A stretch of 6,879 nt of DNA from an uncultured Capnocytophaga sp. (GCF_938029845.1 NZ_CALHGG010000141.1:1-6879), one strand, 5' to 3'; shown: positions 1 to 6,765, counted from the stretch's first letter. Notes: a model not told the origin generated them from the sequence alone. Translations and numbers: made by a program.

Positions 1-157
1 TAATGATGGAGGTCTTACAGGAGTAGGAGTAAACCCTGTGACAGGTAAGATAAAGATTCCAACTAATGCCAGACCAGGTACTTATACAATTACTTATCAG
101 ATCTGTGTACATGGGGCTACCAGTCCTTGTGCTACAGCTAAGGCGATAATTACAGTA
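1..157 (+). repeat. Direct repeat copy 1 within the adhesin gene
   Basis: Bases 1-157 recur at 298-454 with an offset of exactly 297 bp (99 codons). By eye there are 9 differences in 157 positions, about 94% identity. The copy codes for the second half of one Ig-like module (GVNPVTGKIK, then GATSPCATAK). The match is already running at the window edge, so the true repeat probably starts earlier and more copies may lie upstream. Confidence 0.9.
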
Positions 158-1996
158 ACTCCTGACCCAACGCCTACCATAGAAGCTAATGATGATGCTG
201 ATAAGACAGTACGTCAAGGAGAAGAAGTAGAGGTACTTAGCAATGATAAGGTCAATGGCAACCCTGCGACTCCAGCAAGTGTGGATATAACTATTCCTAA
301 TGATGGAGGTCTTACAGGAGTAGGAGTAAACCCTGTGACAGGTAAGATAAAGGTTCCAACTAATGCCAGACCAGATACTTATACAATTACTTATCAAATC
401 TGTGTGAAGGGGGCTACCAGTCCTTGTGCTACAGCTAAGGTGAAGATTACAGTAGTAACACCTACTCGTGTCATAAAGGCGGTAGATGATAACTTTGGTA
501 AGATACCTAATGCATTGGATTACATCACAGTAGCGACAGTATTCTCTTCAGGAGTAGATACCATGGAAGGAGTTATTGGTAACCTCTCTCCAGAGCGTGA
601 TGTAATCCTTACCCCAGGAGCGCAACCACATGCAAATATTACGATGAATGCGAATGGAAGTATTACAATAAAACGTGGTACGCCTAAGGGTACTTATAGT
701 TACGAATATACGATATGTCAGAAAGATGTACCTACCAACTGTGATAGAGCTAAAGTAACCTTTGAAGTAGTAGAAGCCCATATCTTAGCTAAAGATGATG
801 GTGTATGGGAAGTAGGAACGGAAGGTGCACTGACTCCGAGTATCTTAAATAACGATATTCTAGGTGAAAAAGTAGGTATCAGCTTCTCTAAGGTAACTAT
901 AACTGAAACGGATGGTAAGCAGAAGATTGATAAAACGAAGATGGAAATGAATGCAGATGGTCGTATTTCAGTGAAGAAAGGTATTGCAGAGGGTACTTAT
1001 ACTTATTACTATACCATTACCGAGAAGGCGAATATAGCAAACTCTTCTAGTGCGGTAGTAACGATAAAGGTAGTGAAATTCTCTGCTCAGGATGATGAGT
1101 TTGAGCTTATCAACGACAAGACCAAGGAGAACAAAACCGAAAGTGTCTTGAAAAACGATGAACTCAATAAGAAGAAGAACCTATCTCCAGTGGATGATGT
1201 GATTCTTACCAAAGGTGAGGCTAAGGACGGAGAGAGAAAACCAACCACTGCCCTTACCATGAATGACGATGGTACTATTACCATAGCACCGAACACGCCA
1301 GATGGTGTCTATACCTACACTTATACTATCTGTAAGAAGTCAGCTCCAACAGAGTGTAAGAGTGCTGAAGCGGTAATAAAACTGCTTCCTGCTCTAGTAG
1401 CTGAAGATGATGACTTTAGTGGTAATCCAATCAACCCACTTCTAAGAGAGGGTATAGTAGGTAATGTCTTAGACAATGACCGTTATGCCGGCGGTAAGGC
1501 CTCAGAACATTTGGATAAGGTGGAGATTAAGATATTGAGCAACGATAAATCTGGAGCTCGTATAGAGCAGAATGGAGATGTAGTGATTCCGAAAGGAGCT
1601 CGTGCGGGCGAATATACCTTGAAATACAATCTTTGTATGAAGGATCACCAAGTCTGTGATGAGGCAAAAGTGAAGATAGTGATATTGGAAGACAAACCGC
1701 TTGTGATACACAATGGAATTTCAGCCAATGGAGACGGACAGAATGACGGCTTTACGATAGAGAATATTGAGGGTTATCCTAAGAATAACCTCAAGATATT
1801 CAATCGTTGGGGAGTGCTGGTTTATGAAAAGGATGGTTATACCAATAGTGAGCCATTTGATGGACATTCCAACGGACGTGCTACGATAAATGCAGGTAGT
1901 AAGCTACCACAAGGAACTTACTACTACATTTTAGAGTACCAAGACACCGCCGAACAAACCCATACAGAAAAGGGTTGGCTATACCTTAAATATTAG
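2..1996 (+). CDS. Modular surface adhesin-like protein with T9SS type B C-terminal sorting domain (5' end outside the window)
   Basis: The frame is open from the first bases, so this is a 3' fragment of about 664 residues; the GTG at 38 is an internal valine codon, not a start. Six repeated Ig-like modules of about 90-100 residues are visible (roughly residues 1-58 partial, 61-152, 160-257, 261-358, 360-462, 465-562). Each begins with a D/N-rich patch (NDD, DDN, KDDG, EDDD) and ends in a strand pattern like GTYTYxYTIC...C..A.V.I.V. Five of the six carry a Cys pair 7-8 residues apart, a likely disulfide; the fourth (ICxx replaced by ITEK) has none. Residues about 565-664 match the CHU_C/type B sorting domain: NGDGQNDGF, LKIFNRWGVLVYE, FDGHSNG, LPQGTYYYILEY, GWLYL. 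Such proteins are exported by the type IX system and anchored or released at the cell surface. Adhesion is inferred from architecture only. The next gene encodes a T9SS component. Confidence 0.9.
   Translation, partial: NDGGLTGVGVNPVTGKIKIPTNARPGTYTITYQICVHGATSPCATAKAIITVTPDPTPTIEANDDADKTVRQGEEVEVLSNDKVNGNPATPASVDITIPNDGGLTGVGVNPVTGKIKVPTNARPDTYTITYQICVKGATSPCATAKVKITVVTPTRVIKAVDDNFGKIPNALDYITVATVFSSGVDTMEGVIGNLSPERDVILTPGAQPHANITMNANGSITIKRGTPKGTYSYEYTICQKDVPTNCDRAKVTFEVVEAHILAKDDGVWEVGTEGALTPSILNNDILGEKVGISFSKVTITETDGKQKIDKTKMEMNADGRISVKKGIAEGTYTYYYTITEKANIANSSSAVVTIKVVKFSAQDDEFELINDKTKENKTESVLKNDELNKKKNLSPVDDVILTKGEAKDGERKPTTALTMNDDGTITIAPNTPDGVYTYTYTICKKSAPTECKSAEAVIKLLPALVAEDDDFSGNPINPLLREGIVGNVLDNDRYAGGKASEHLDKVEIKILSNDKSGARIEQNGDVVIPKGARAGEYTLKYNLCMKDHQVCDEAKVKIVILEDKPLVIHNGISANGDGQNDGFTIENIEGYPKNNLKIFNRWGVLVYEKDGYTNSEPFDGHSNGRATINAGSKLPQGTYYYILEYQDTAEQTHTEKGWLYLKY
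298..454 (+). repeat. Direct repeat copy 2 within the adhesin gene
   Basis: Second copy of the 297-bp-period repeat. Downstream modules keep the protein pattern but no longer match at the DNA level, so only these two adjacent modules are recently duplicated or homogenised. Such arrays are prone to gain and loss of units by recombination. Confidence 0.9.
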
Positions 1997-2040
1997 GTAA
2001 AAGATAAAGGGTAAAAAGTAAAAAATCCTTTTATTTTTAC
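1996..2040 (+). terminator. Possible weak terminator hairpin after the adhesin gene, built from heptad repeats
   Basis: Starting at the last base of the stop codon the sequence runs in 7-nt units: GGTAAAA, GATAAAG, GGTAAAA, AGTAAAA (1996-2023). The last two units pair with TTTTATTTTTAC (2029-2040) around a 5-nt loop, with one bulged G, giving an A/T-only hairpin of about 12 pairs. It ends the adhesin transcript if anything here does, but it lacks a GC stem, so terminator function is uncertain. Confidence 0.4.
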
Positions 2041-2050
2041 AAAAAAAGAA

Positions 2051-2095
2051 TGACCAGTGACCAATCTTTAATGATTCGTCATTGGTCATTTGTTA
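2051..2095. repeat. Intergenic stem-loop made of degenerate heptamers
   Basis: TGACCAG TGACCAA (2051-2064) are two heptamer units. TGACCAAT (2058-2065) is perfectly inverted as ATTGGTCA (2081-2088) with a 15-nt loop; TGAC (2051-2054) can also pair with GTTA (2092-2095). This could be a second, factor-independent-like 3' structure of the adhesin mRNA or just a folded relic of the repeat. Downstream, 2121-2155 shows another weak heptad run (CTGACTT, CTGACAA, then ACTGAAA). No gene is supported in 1997-2218. Confidence 0.5.
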
Positions 2096-2218
2096 TTTTA
2101 GTGGTGACCGCTAACGCCTGCCGACTGACTTCTGACAACCAAAAACTGAAAACTGCTATAAAATTGTTTGAGAATTCAAAAAAAATGACTAACTTGCGCC
2201 TTGTTATTATTTTCTTAG

Positions 2219-4723
2219 ATGAAGCTGCACAAATTATTTATTTATTTCCTATTGATAGCCTTTGTAACAGGCTGTACTACTAAGTCGGATACCTATTACA
2301 ACCGTCAGTTTCGCATGATTCCAACCATGTATAACGTGTTGTATAACGGCAATTTAGCACTTGAAGAAGGCAAAAAAGAATTGACCGAAAAACGTAAAGA
2401 CAATTACTTTGAGATCCTAGAAGTGGAACCCGAAGTAAGTTCTCAAAATTACAATCTCAAGGGGGAGGGAAATCCTCATTTTGACCGTGCGGAGGAGAAG
2501 GCTATCAAGGCTATCCAACGCCATTCTATGGTCTTTGACGGTAAGCAGAAGAATAGAAAGATAGACGATGCCTATATGTTGCTAGGTAAGGCACGTTATT
2601 ATAATGGTCGCTATATCCCTGCTTTGGAGGCTTTTAACCACCTGCTTACCAATTATGGAGAGACTAACCAGCGTTATAATGCAGCAGTATGGCGTGAAAA
2701 AGCACACATTCAGCTCGGCAGGGAACAATTGGCCGTGGCTGCCTTAGAGAAGATTCTTGAGGAAGAACAGCCCAAGCGCCGAGAGCGTGCCACTCTTCAT
2801 GCGGTATTGGCACAGGCTTTTATCAATTTGGAGGCTTATCCTAAGGCAATTGAGGCACTGAAACAAGCCAGCCAAGAGACTAAGGAAAAACCTAAAAGAG
2901 GCCGCTACTACTTTATTATAGGACAACTTTTTGAGCATCTCCAACAGAAGGATTCGGCACAAGCTTATTACCAAAAGGTGATTGGTCTGAATTGGAATAT
3001 TCCACGTCGCCTATGGGTGGAGGCACAAGTGGGCAAGGCACGTACTCAAACACTCACTCCTGAGGAGAAGATAGCATATACCAAGAAGTTGCGTAAAATG
3101 GAAAAACTCTATGAGCATAAGGATTTGCTAGATTTGGTTTATTTTCAGCATGCACTCTTTTTGGAAGGAGAAAACCAACCCAAGGCTGCTACCAGCTATT
3201 TCTTGCGCTCTTTGGAAAAGAATAAGGATAACGAGGGGCTTCGTAGGCGCACCCATGAGCACCTAGGAGAATTGTATTTTAAGGATAAAAAGTATCCCTT
3301 GGCCTATGCTCACTATGATAGCACACTCGTGTATATTCCTAAAAATACACTCGAGCACCTCTATATGCGCAGAAAGAGAGATAATCTAGCGCAGATAACT
3401 GCCTTTGAAAATACTATAGCCAAGGCCGATAGTCTGTCTCGTATTATGAAAATGCCAAAAGAAGAGCAAGTACGCTACTTTGAACGCCATATTGATTCCT
3501 TAAAACAGCAACCTGCTACACAACAGGCTGTCACTATTACCGATTTTGGAAGAGCTACTACACCACAACAACAAAATCCTCAAGAAGGTTTCTATTTCTA
3601 TCTGCCACAGACGGTAGCTTACGGAAAACAACTCTTTAAGCAACGGTTTGGCGATCGTCCATTGATGGATAATTGGCGCTGGTCTAATCAACTTATAGCG
3701 CAGCAATCTACTGATGTTGTTGCAGATAGTTTGGCCATCTCACAAATCTCTCCAGAGGACTATTTGAAAAAGTTGCCTACTCCATCCGAGCTTGAACAGC
3801 TCCAAAAGGATAGGGAAACAGCCCTTTATGGAGTAGGAGAACTTTATTGGGAAAAATTTGCTGATGGCAAGCTCGCCGAGCAAAGACTTACTCGCCTATT
3901 GTCACTTACCCATAATGATAAGCTCAAAGAAAAGACTTTGTATCTATTGTATAAGATAAATGAAAAAAATCCTAAAGAGGCAGAGGCTTACAAACAACAA
4001 TTGCTAACCTCTTTCCCTAATTCAGAATATGCCAAACCTATTTCAGGTCAGCAAAGTACCAATGATAAGGAGCTACAAGAGCAATATCAGCGCCTAAGCG
4101 ATCAGCTTGCGGCTCAGCAATATGCAGAAGTATTAGCCTATATACAGGCACATAAGACTGAATATAAGACTTCTTCTATGGGACCAGATTTTGATATACT
4201 CAAGGCAAAGGCCATAGCCCGATTGGAAGGAAAAGCAGCTTATATACGTGAATTAGAAGCTATTGTACAGGAATATCCTAATACCTCTCAAGCTGATGAT
4301 CTTAAGGAAAAACTTAAGATACTTAAAGGCTCCTCTGAGAAACCTACTTTCTTACCTGATGAAGAGGCTACTTCTTGGAAAGTAGTTCTACAAGGAGGCT
4401 TAGATGAGCAGCAGCTAACACAACTTAAGAATTATTTGGAGGAAAATGGATTTGCCTACCTTACCCTAAGCCAGGATGTATATGATGATAAGGAGCAATT
4501 TGCTGTACTTCACGGATTTATGAGCAAGCAAATGGCAGAAGGATTTGTACAAAGAGTCAATCATTATTTCCAAGAAAATGCTTTAAAAAACAAGAAGAAA
4601 AAGGATGAAGAAAAAAATCAAGAAAATACTATGTTTTTCAAAGAATTTTTCGTAATTTCGTCAGAGAATTATGCTATCTTACAAGCATTTAAAAATAAGG
4701 AAGAATATATAAAAAATAACTAA
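2219..4723 (+). CDS. sprE: SprE/PorW-type TPR lipoprotein of the type IX secretion / gliding machinery
   Basis: This 834-residue protein begins with a lipoprotein signal (MKLHK, then a hydrophobic stretch and V-T-G-C), with predicted acylated Cys19. Residues about 115-380 are helical TPR-like repeats (AYMLLGKARYYNGRYIPALEAF; YYFIIGQLFEHLQQKDSAQAYY). A second TPR-like block follows at about 540-710 (LYGVGELYWEKF; LLYLLYKINEKNP). A C-terminal domain from about Trp720 ends with FFVISSENYAIL near the tail. Length, lipobox and architecture fit SprE of Flavobacterium and PorW of Porphyromonas, outer-membrane lipoproteins needed for T9SS secretion and gliding and reported to link the translocon with the PorK/N ring. 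The ATG at 2219 is chosen because it gives an intact lipoprotein signal; the ATG at 2185 is out of frame. The bactofilin gene starts 1 nt after the stop, so the two are probably co-transcribed. I found no strong promoter upstream. Confidence 0.85.
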   Translation: MKLHKLFIYFLLIAFVTGCTTKSDTYYNRQFRMIPTMYNVLYNGNLALEEGKKELTEKRKDNYFEILEVEPEVSSQNYNLKGEGNPHFDRAEEKAIKAIQRHSMVFDGKQKNRKIDDAYMLLGKARYYNGRYIPALEAFNHLLTNYGETNQRYNAAVWREKAHIQLGREQLAVAALEKILEEEQPKRRERATLHAVLAQAFINLEAYPKAIEALKQASQETKEKPKRGRYYFIIGQLFEHLQQKDSAQAYYQKVIGLNWNIPRRLWVEAQVGKARTQTLTPEEKIAYTKKLRKMEKLYEHKDLLDLVYFQHALFLEGENQPKAATSYFLRSLEKNKDNEGLRRRTHEHLGELYFKDKKYPLAYAHYDSTLVYIPKNTLEHLYMRRKRDNLAQITAFENTIAKADSLSRIMKMPKEEQVRYFERHIDSLKQQPATQQAVTITDFGRATTPQQQNPQEGFYFYLPQTVAYGKQLFKQRFGDRPLMDNWRWSNQLIAQQSTDVVADSLAISQISPEDYLKKLPTPSELEQLQKDRETALYGVGELYWEKFADGKLAEQRLTRLLSLTHNDKLKEKTLYLLYKINEKNPKEAEAYKQQLLTSFPNSEYAKPISGQQSTNDKELQEQYQRLSDQLAAQQYAEVLAYIQAHKTEYKTSSMGPDFDILKAKAIARLEGKAAYIRELEAIVQEYPNTSQADDLKEKLKILKGSSEKPTFLPDEEATSWKVVLQGGLDEQQLTQLKNYLEENGFAYLTLSQDVYDDKEQFAVLHGFMSKQMAEGFVQRVNHYFQENALKNKKKKDEEKNQENTMFFKEFFVISSENYAILQAFKNKEEYIKNN

Positions 4724-4724
4724 C

Positions 4725-5123
4725 ATGTTTAATAAAGAAAATAAGAAAACCATGGCAGTAGACAATTCAGTAGCGGGAAGCAACCGCATCGTAGCAGGAA
4801 CTAAGATTAAGGGAGAAGTAAATTCTGGTTCAGACTTTCGTATAGATGGAGAGATAGAAGGTACTATACAAACTTCTGGAAGGCTTGTTGTAGGAAGAAC
4901 AGGTCTTATCAAAGGTAATGTTGTTTGTACTAATGCAGATGTAGAAGGTACAATCACAGGTACTTTGGTAGTTAAGAATACACTTAGCCTTAAGGCTACT
5001 GCCGTGATAGAAGGTGAAGTACAAGCCGACAAGCTCGCAATAGAACCAGGAGCTGTATTCAACGTAACTTGTAAGATGGGAGTTAAAGGGGCTCCTGTAA
5101 GCAATGAACCCGCAAAGAAATAA
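4725..5123 (+). CDS. Bactofilin (polymer-forming cytoskeletal protein)
   Basis: This 132-residue protein is almost entirely a bactofilin domain (residues about 18-117). It shows the short repeating turns of a right-handed beta-helix: GTKIKGEV, DFRIDGEIEGTI, GRLVVGRTGLIKGNV, NADVEGTITGTLVVKNTLSL, AVIEGEV, LAIEPGAVF. Flanking tails are short and polar, with no signal peptide and no membrane segment, as in typical cytoplasmic bactofilins that self-assemble into filaments at the membrane and influence shape or local cell-wall work. The start is the ATG 1 nt after the sprE stop; an in-frame ATG at 4752 (Met10) would also leave the domain complete. The 3' end overlaps the next gene by 20 nt, so translational coupling across all three genes is likely. 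A specific role with the T9SS is suggested only by position. Confidence 0.92.
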   Translation: MFNKENKKTMAVDNSVAGSNRIVAGTKIKGEVNSGSDFRIDGEIEGTIQTSGRLVVGRTGLIKGNVVCTNADVEGTITGTLVVKNTLSLKATAVIEGEVQADKLAIEPGAVFNVTCKMGVKGAPVSNEPAKK

Positions 5124-5331
5124 TCCTAATAACTGGGCAAAATTCTCTCAAGTCGGATTGCAAATGGCTGTAACCATAGCCTTGTGTGCCTATGGTGGGA
5201 ATCTATTGGATGGTAAATATCCTACCATAGCTCCATGGGGCGTGGCGGGCGGGAGTCTCTTTGGGGTATTTGCTGCCCTCTATCATGTGATAAAACAAGT
5301 TAAAGCAATGAACAGTGATAGTGACGAATGA
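5104..5331 (+). CDS. atpZ: AtpZ/AtpI-family small membrane protein (F0F1 ATP synthase accessory)
   Basis: This 75-residue protein has two hydrophobic helices: about residues 15-33 (FSQVGLQMAVTIALCAYGG) and about 44-65 (GVAGGSLFGVFAALYHVIKQV). A short loop containing the family-typical LLDGKYPT lies between them. This is the pattern of the AtpZ/AtpI-like family found upstream of F0F1 genes in Bacteroidota, a proposed assembly or cation-handling accessory of the ATP synthase. The ATG lies inside the bactofilin gene (20-nt overlap). The last codons and the stop (encoding S-D-E-stop) are made from a TGACGAATGA heptamer tract, so the C-terminus is repeat-derived. The IS110 element begins 29 bp after the stop, separating this gene from whatever followed; in related genomes ATP synthase subunit genes would be expected there. 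Confidence 0.82.
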   Translation: MNPQRNNPNNWAKFSQVGLQMAVTIALCAYGGNLLDGKYPTIAPWGVAGGSLFGVFAALYHVIKQVKAMNSDSDE

Positions 5332-5360
5332 CTAGTGACAAGTGACGAATGACTAGTGAC
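5322..5360. repeat. TGACNAR heptamer array, left flank of the IS element
   Basis: Consecutive 7-mers: TGACGAA, TGACTAG, TGACAAG, TGACGAA, TGACTAG, then TGAC ending at 5360. Units 1-2 and 4-5 also give a 21-bp higher period. The array starts inside the last codons of atpZ and is interrupted by the IS110 element at its sixth unit. The GAA at 5361-5363 looks like a heptamer end but is assigned to the element because the bridge RNA donor guide includes it. Confidence 0.88.
5359..5360 (-). other. Core dinucleotide at the RE/flank boundary
   Basis: AC on the plus strand (GT in element orientation). It is the base pair step shared by the RE (ends CATAGTTC), the core, and the flank (CACTAG) in element orientation. 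Confidence 0.75.
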
Positions 5361-5426
5361 GAACTATGTTAGCTCACAATACATTTAACCAACTTTAACT
5401 TTTGTAGATTAAGAAATTTCTATCTA

Positions 5427-6419
5427 TCAGTTAGAGATGATTTTAACAGTTGTGATAGGTGGCTTCGATATATATCCGTCTATATAGGAAATACCTGACT
5501 TAACAACGGCAAAGGCCTGCCTGATGAGCTTATTAGCTACAGCTATTAAAGCTACCTTTACAGGTTTCCCTTTAGCCTTGAAATTGGAAAAGAGTTCTTT
5601 ACAAGCTGTATTAAACCGTATTGCTGCTAAGGAAGCTAAAAATAGCATCCCTCTTAAGTGGCTATCCCCATTTCGGTTAATGCTTCCTTTGATATTTATG
5701 GAACTCCCTGATTGTTGATAAGTAGGGCAAATTCCTAAGAAACGTGATATTTGTTTTGGGTTCTCAAAGAAAGAGAAACCTCCTGTAACTATAATCAAAG
5801 AGGCAGCAAGTTTGTTTCCTATCCCCTTAATGGAGGTTAGAAGATCTAATTGTTTATCAAAATCCTCTGTAATATCATCAATAAGTTCTTTTTCTAACTT
5901 TTCTGTCTGTTTTTCTGTATAAGAGATAGTATTGTTTAGACAAGTAAATGCATTTTTATCTTTACGAGGTAGAACTTCTAATGACTTTTCAAGGTTTTTA
6001 AGAGCGGTAAGTTGCTTTCTTAGTTGTCTAATAACTGTCCTTTTTTGTTTTAGCAAAATGATTTTCTCTGAAGGCATCTTGTATACAGGAGGGGTCATCT
6101 TTTCCCCATAACAGGCCAATAAACAAGCATCTTGAGGGTCTGTTTTAGTAACAGAGAGCATTGTTTTAGCAAAGTACTTAGTCTGTTTGGGATTAACTAA
6201 AGAAGCCTTATATCCTTGTTCTATAAGTAAATATAGCAATTTAAAGGTATAATTACCTGTGGCTTCCATTACACAATGATCCTGTTCTTTATCAAGTGTC
6301 TTGATAAACTTTTGAATGTCTTTAGGAGTGTTCTTGTAAGACTGAGTCTTAGATCCTTTCACAGAGGAGAAAGCTACTGTAAAGCTATCCTTACTGATGT
6401 CAATGCCGATGTAACGCAT
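5427..6419 (-). CDS. IS110-family DEDD transposase (bridge RNA-guided recombinase)
   Basis: This 330-residue intact protein has a RuvC-like DEDD domain at the N-terminus. The candidate catalytic acids are Asp7 (YIGIDISKD), Glu52 (CVMEATGNY), and Asp94 and Asp97 (TKTDPQDACLLA). A coiled-coil-like linker (about 115-185, KQKRTVIRQLRKQL) follows. The C-terminal Transposase_20 domain (about 193-280) has LLTSIKGIGNKLAA, ISRFLGICP and SGSSINIKGSINRNGDSHLRG; the SGSS block (237-240) should hold the catalytic serine, Ser237 being my best alignment. In this family the two domains act as a tetramer with a bridge RNA to recombine donor and target DNA at a 2-nt core. The gene runs convergently toward atpZ. 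The ATG at 6419 gives the conserved MRYIGID start. The mRNA probably begins at promoter P1 and carries the bridge RNA as its leader. No clear terminator follows the stop. Confidence 0.95.
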   Translation of the reverse strand: MRYIGIDISKDSFTVAFSSVKGSKTQSYKNTPKDIQKFIKTLDKEQDHCVMEATGNYTFKLLYLLIEQGYKASLVNPKQTKYFAKTMLSVTKTDPQDACLLACYGEKMTPPVYKMPSEKIILLKQKRTVIRQLRKQLTALKNLEKSLEVLPRKDKNAFTCLNNTISYTEKQTEKLEKELIDDITEDFDKQLDLLTSIKGIGNKLAASLIIVTGGFSFFENPKQISRFLGICPTYQQSGSSINIKGSINRNGDSHLRGMLFLASLAAIRFNTACKELFSNFKAKGKPVKVALIAVANKLIRQAFAVVKSGISYIDGYISKPPITTVKIISN

Positions 6420-6461
6420 AAATAGAGTGTTTTTTGTAGGAAAAATAATGATAAATAAATA

Positions 6462-6531
6462 ACATCCTATAACCTATCGTCGCAAAATGCGGGGTTTATA
6501 TCCCCAACGAACTATCCAGATTTACAGATGT
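6462..6531 (-). other. Donor-binding loop of the bridge RNA
   Basis: The 9-nt left donor guide (6507-6515) and the 6-nt right donor guide (6479-6484) flank a GGGG/CCCC hairpin with a 7-nt loop. They match the RE end and the LE start respectively, both including the GT core, so the loop would recognise the joined RE-core-LE of the circular intermediate. Confidence 0.8.
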
Positions 6532-6533
6532 AG

Positions 6534-6597
6534 AAGCACGGGAACAGAATGTCACTAACAGCTTTTACTAACTAATGATCGGTTTTAATCCATGCTT
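6534..6597 (-). other. Target-binding loop of the bridge RNA
   Basis: The left target guide (6571-6578) and right target guide (6551-6557, extendable by one G-U at 6558) face each other across a short apical hairpin (TAG 6567-6569 with CTG 6559-6561, loop TAAAAG). Together they specify the 13-nt site TCATTAGTCACTA in element orientation (TAGTGACTAATGA on the plus strand), which is two joined TGACTAR heptamers. The reconstructed empty site contains exactly this sequence. Confidence 0.82.
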
Positions 6598-6638
6598 ATT
6601 TAAATGTAAAATTACAATTTATTTTTTAAAGAGCAAAC
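6596..6638 (-). repeat. Promoter-bearing direct repeat, copy A (contains P1)
   Basis: This 43-nt segment aligns without gaps to 6766-6808 (32 of 43 identical by eye, best in GTAAAATTA and GCAAAC as read on the plus strand). It covers the P1 boxes and start-site region. It could be an old duplication of the left end, or convergence because both are promoters. Confidence 0.6.
6607..6637 (-). promoter_or_regulatory. Promoter P1 for bridge RNA and transposase
   Basis: Reading the minus strand: TTTG (6634-6637), a 19-nt spacer, TAATTTTA (6607-6614). This fits the Bacteroidota primary sigma consensus TTTG-N19-TAnnTTTG with only the last base of the -7 box off. Transcription would begin near 6600, just before the first stem of the bridge RNA, which supports both calls. 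Confidence 0.72.
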
Positions 6639-6681
6639 AACTTAATCTATTATCTTAAAGTCTTGGATTATTCCTTGATAA

Positions 6682-6722
6682 ACTATCTATAACTACAAAT
6701 ATAGAAAAATAGAATAGATAGT
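6682..6722 (-). repeat. Strong inverted repeat in the left-end region between P2 and P1
   Basis: On the minus strand ACTATCTAT (6714-6722) is a perfect inverse of ATAGATAGT (6682-6690), and CTA (6710-6712) can pair with TAG (6693-6695) inside it. A transcript from P2 would fold here. The loop contains TATATTTG (6696-6703), a perfect -7 box without a partner -33. I see no reading frame and no guide-like match in 6639-6770, so its role is unknown. Confidence 0.55.
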
Positions 6723-6765
6723 ATTTAAGAGTTTTAACTGATATACAGATGACTTATATTCACAT

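Larger units (their letters stand above)
6460..6600 (-). ncRNA. Predicted IS110 bridge RNA (target-binding and donor-binding loops)
   Basis: This RNA lies between promoter P1 and the transposase ATG. Domain 1 (6534-6597) is closed by AAGCATGG (6590-6597) with CCGTGCTT (6534-6541), 8 pairs including one G-U. It holds two guides: TCATTAGT (6571-6578), identical to flank plus core (minus strand of 6814-6821), and TAGTGAC (6551-6557), complementary to core plus the other flank (plus strand 5354-5360). Domain 2 (6462-6531) is closed by ACATC (6527-6531) with GATGT (6462-6466) and a second helix 6518-6522 with 6471-6475, and is topped by GGGG/CCCC (6502-6505/6491-6494). Its guides are ATAGTTCGT (6507-6515), identical to the RE end plus core (minus strand of 5359-5367), and TGCGAC (6479-6484), pairing with core plus the LE start (minus strand of 6810-6815) with one G-U. 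Order and polarity match the IS621 bridge RNA. Exact RNA ends are inferred. Confidence 0.85.

Noticed and set aside
38..40. GTG as a possible start of the adhesin gene
   Set aside because: The frame is open upstream to the window edge, and the equivalent codon in the second repeat copy is an internal valine. The gene simply begins before the window.
2159..2166. TAAAATTG as a -7 box for sprE
   Set aside because: It differs from TAnnTTTG by one base and has no TTG at the proper distance upstream. TTTG at 2167-2170 with TAACTTGC at 2190 is equally weak. No promoter is called.
2050..2283. A 77-residue plus-strand frame spanning the intergenic region
   Set aside because: It runs through heptad repeats and overlaps the sprE signal peptide in another frame; no plausible protein features.
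4679..5104. A 141-residue minus-strand frame opposite the bactofilin gene
   Set aside because: It lies almost wholly antisense to a clearly conserved bactofilin, is S/T/P-rich and low in complexity, and matches no family I recognise. It is a shadow frame.
5322..5363. CRISPR array or other spacer-repeat system
   Set aside because: Units are 7 bp in direct tandem with no spacers and no cas genes.
5524..5718. A plus-strand frame inside the transposase gene
   Set aside because: It is antisense to the conserved C-terminal transposase domain; shadow frame.
6634..6640. Left end of the IS placed at promoter copy A instead of near 6813
   Set aside because: Sequence around 6640 does not pair with the right donor guide and the flank there is not a heptamer. 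Both tests succeed at 6813.
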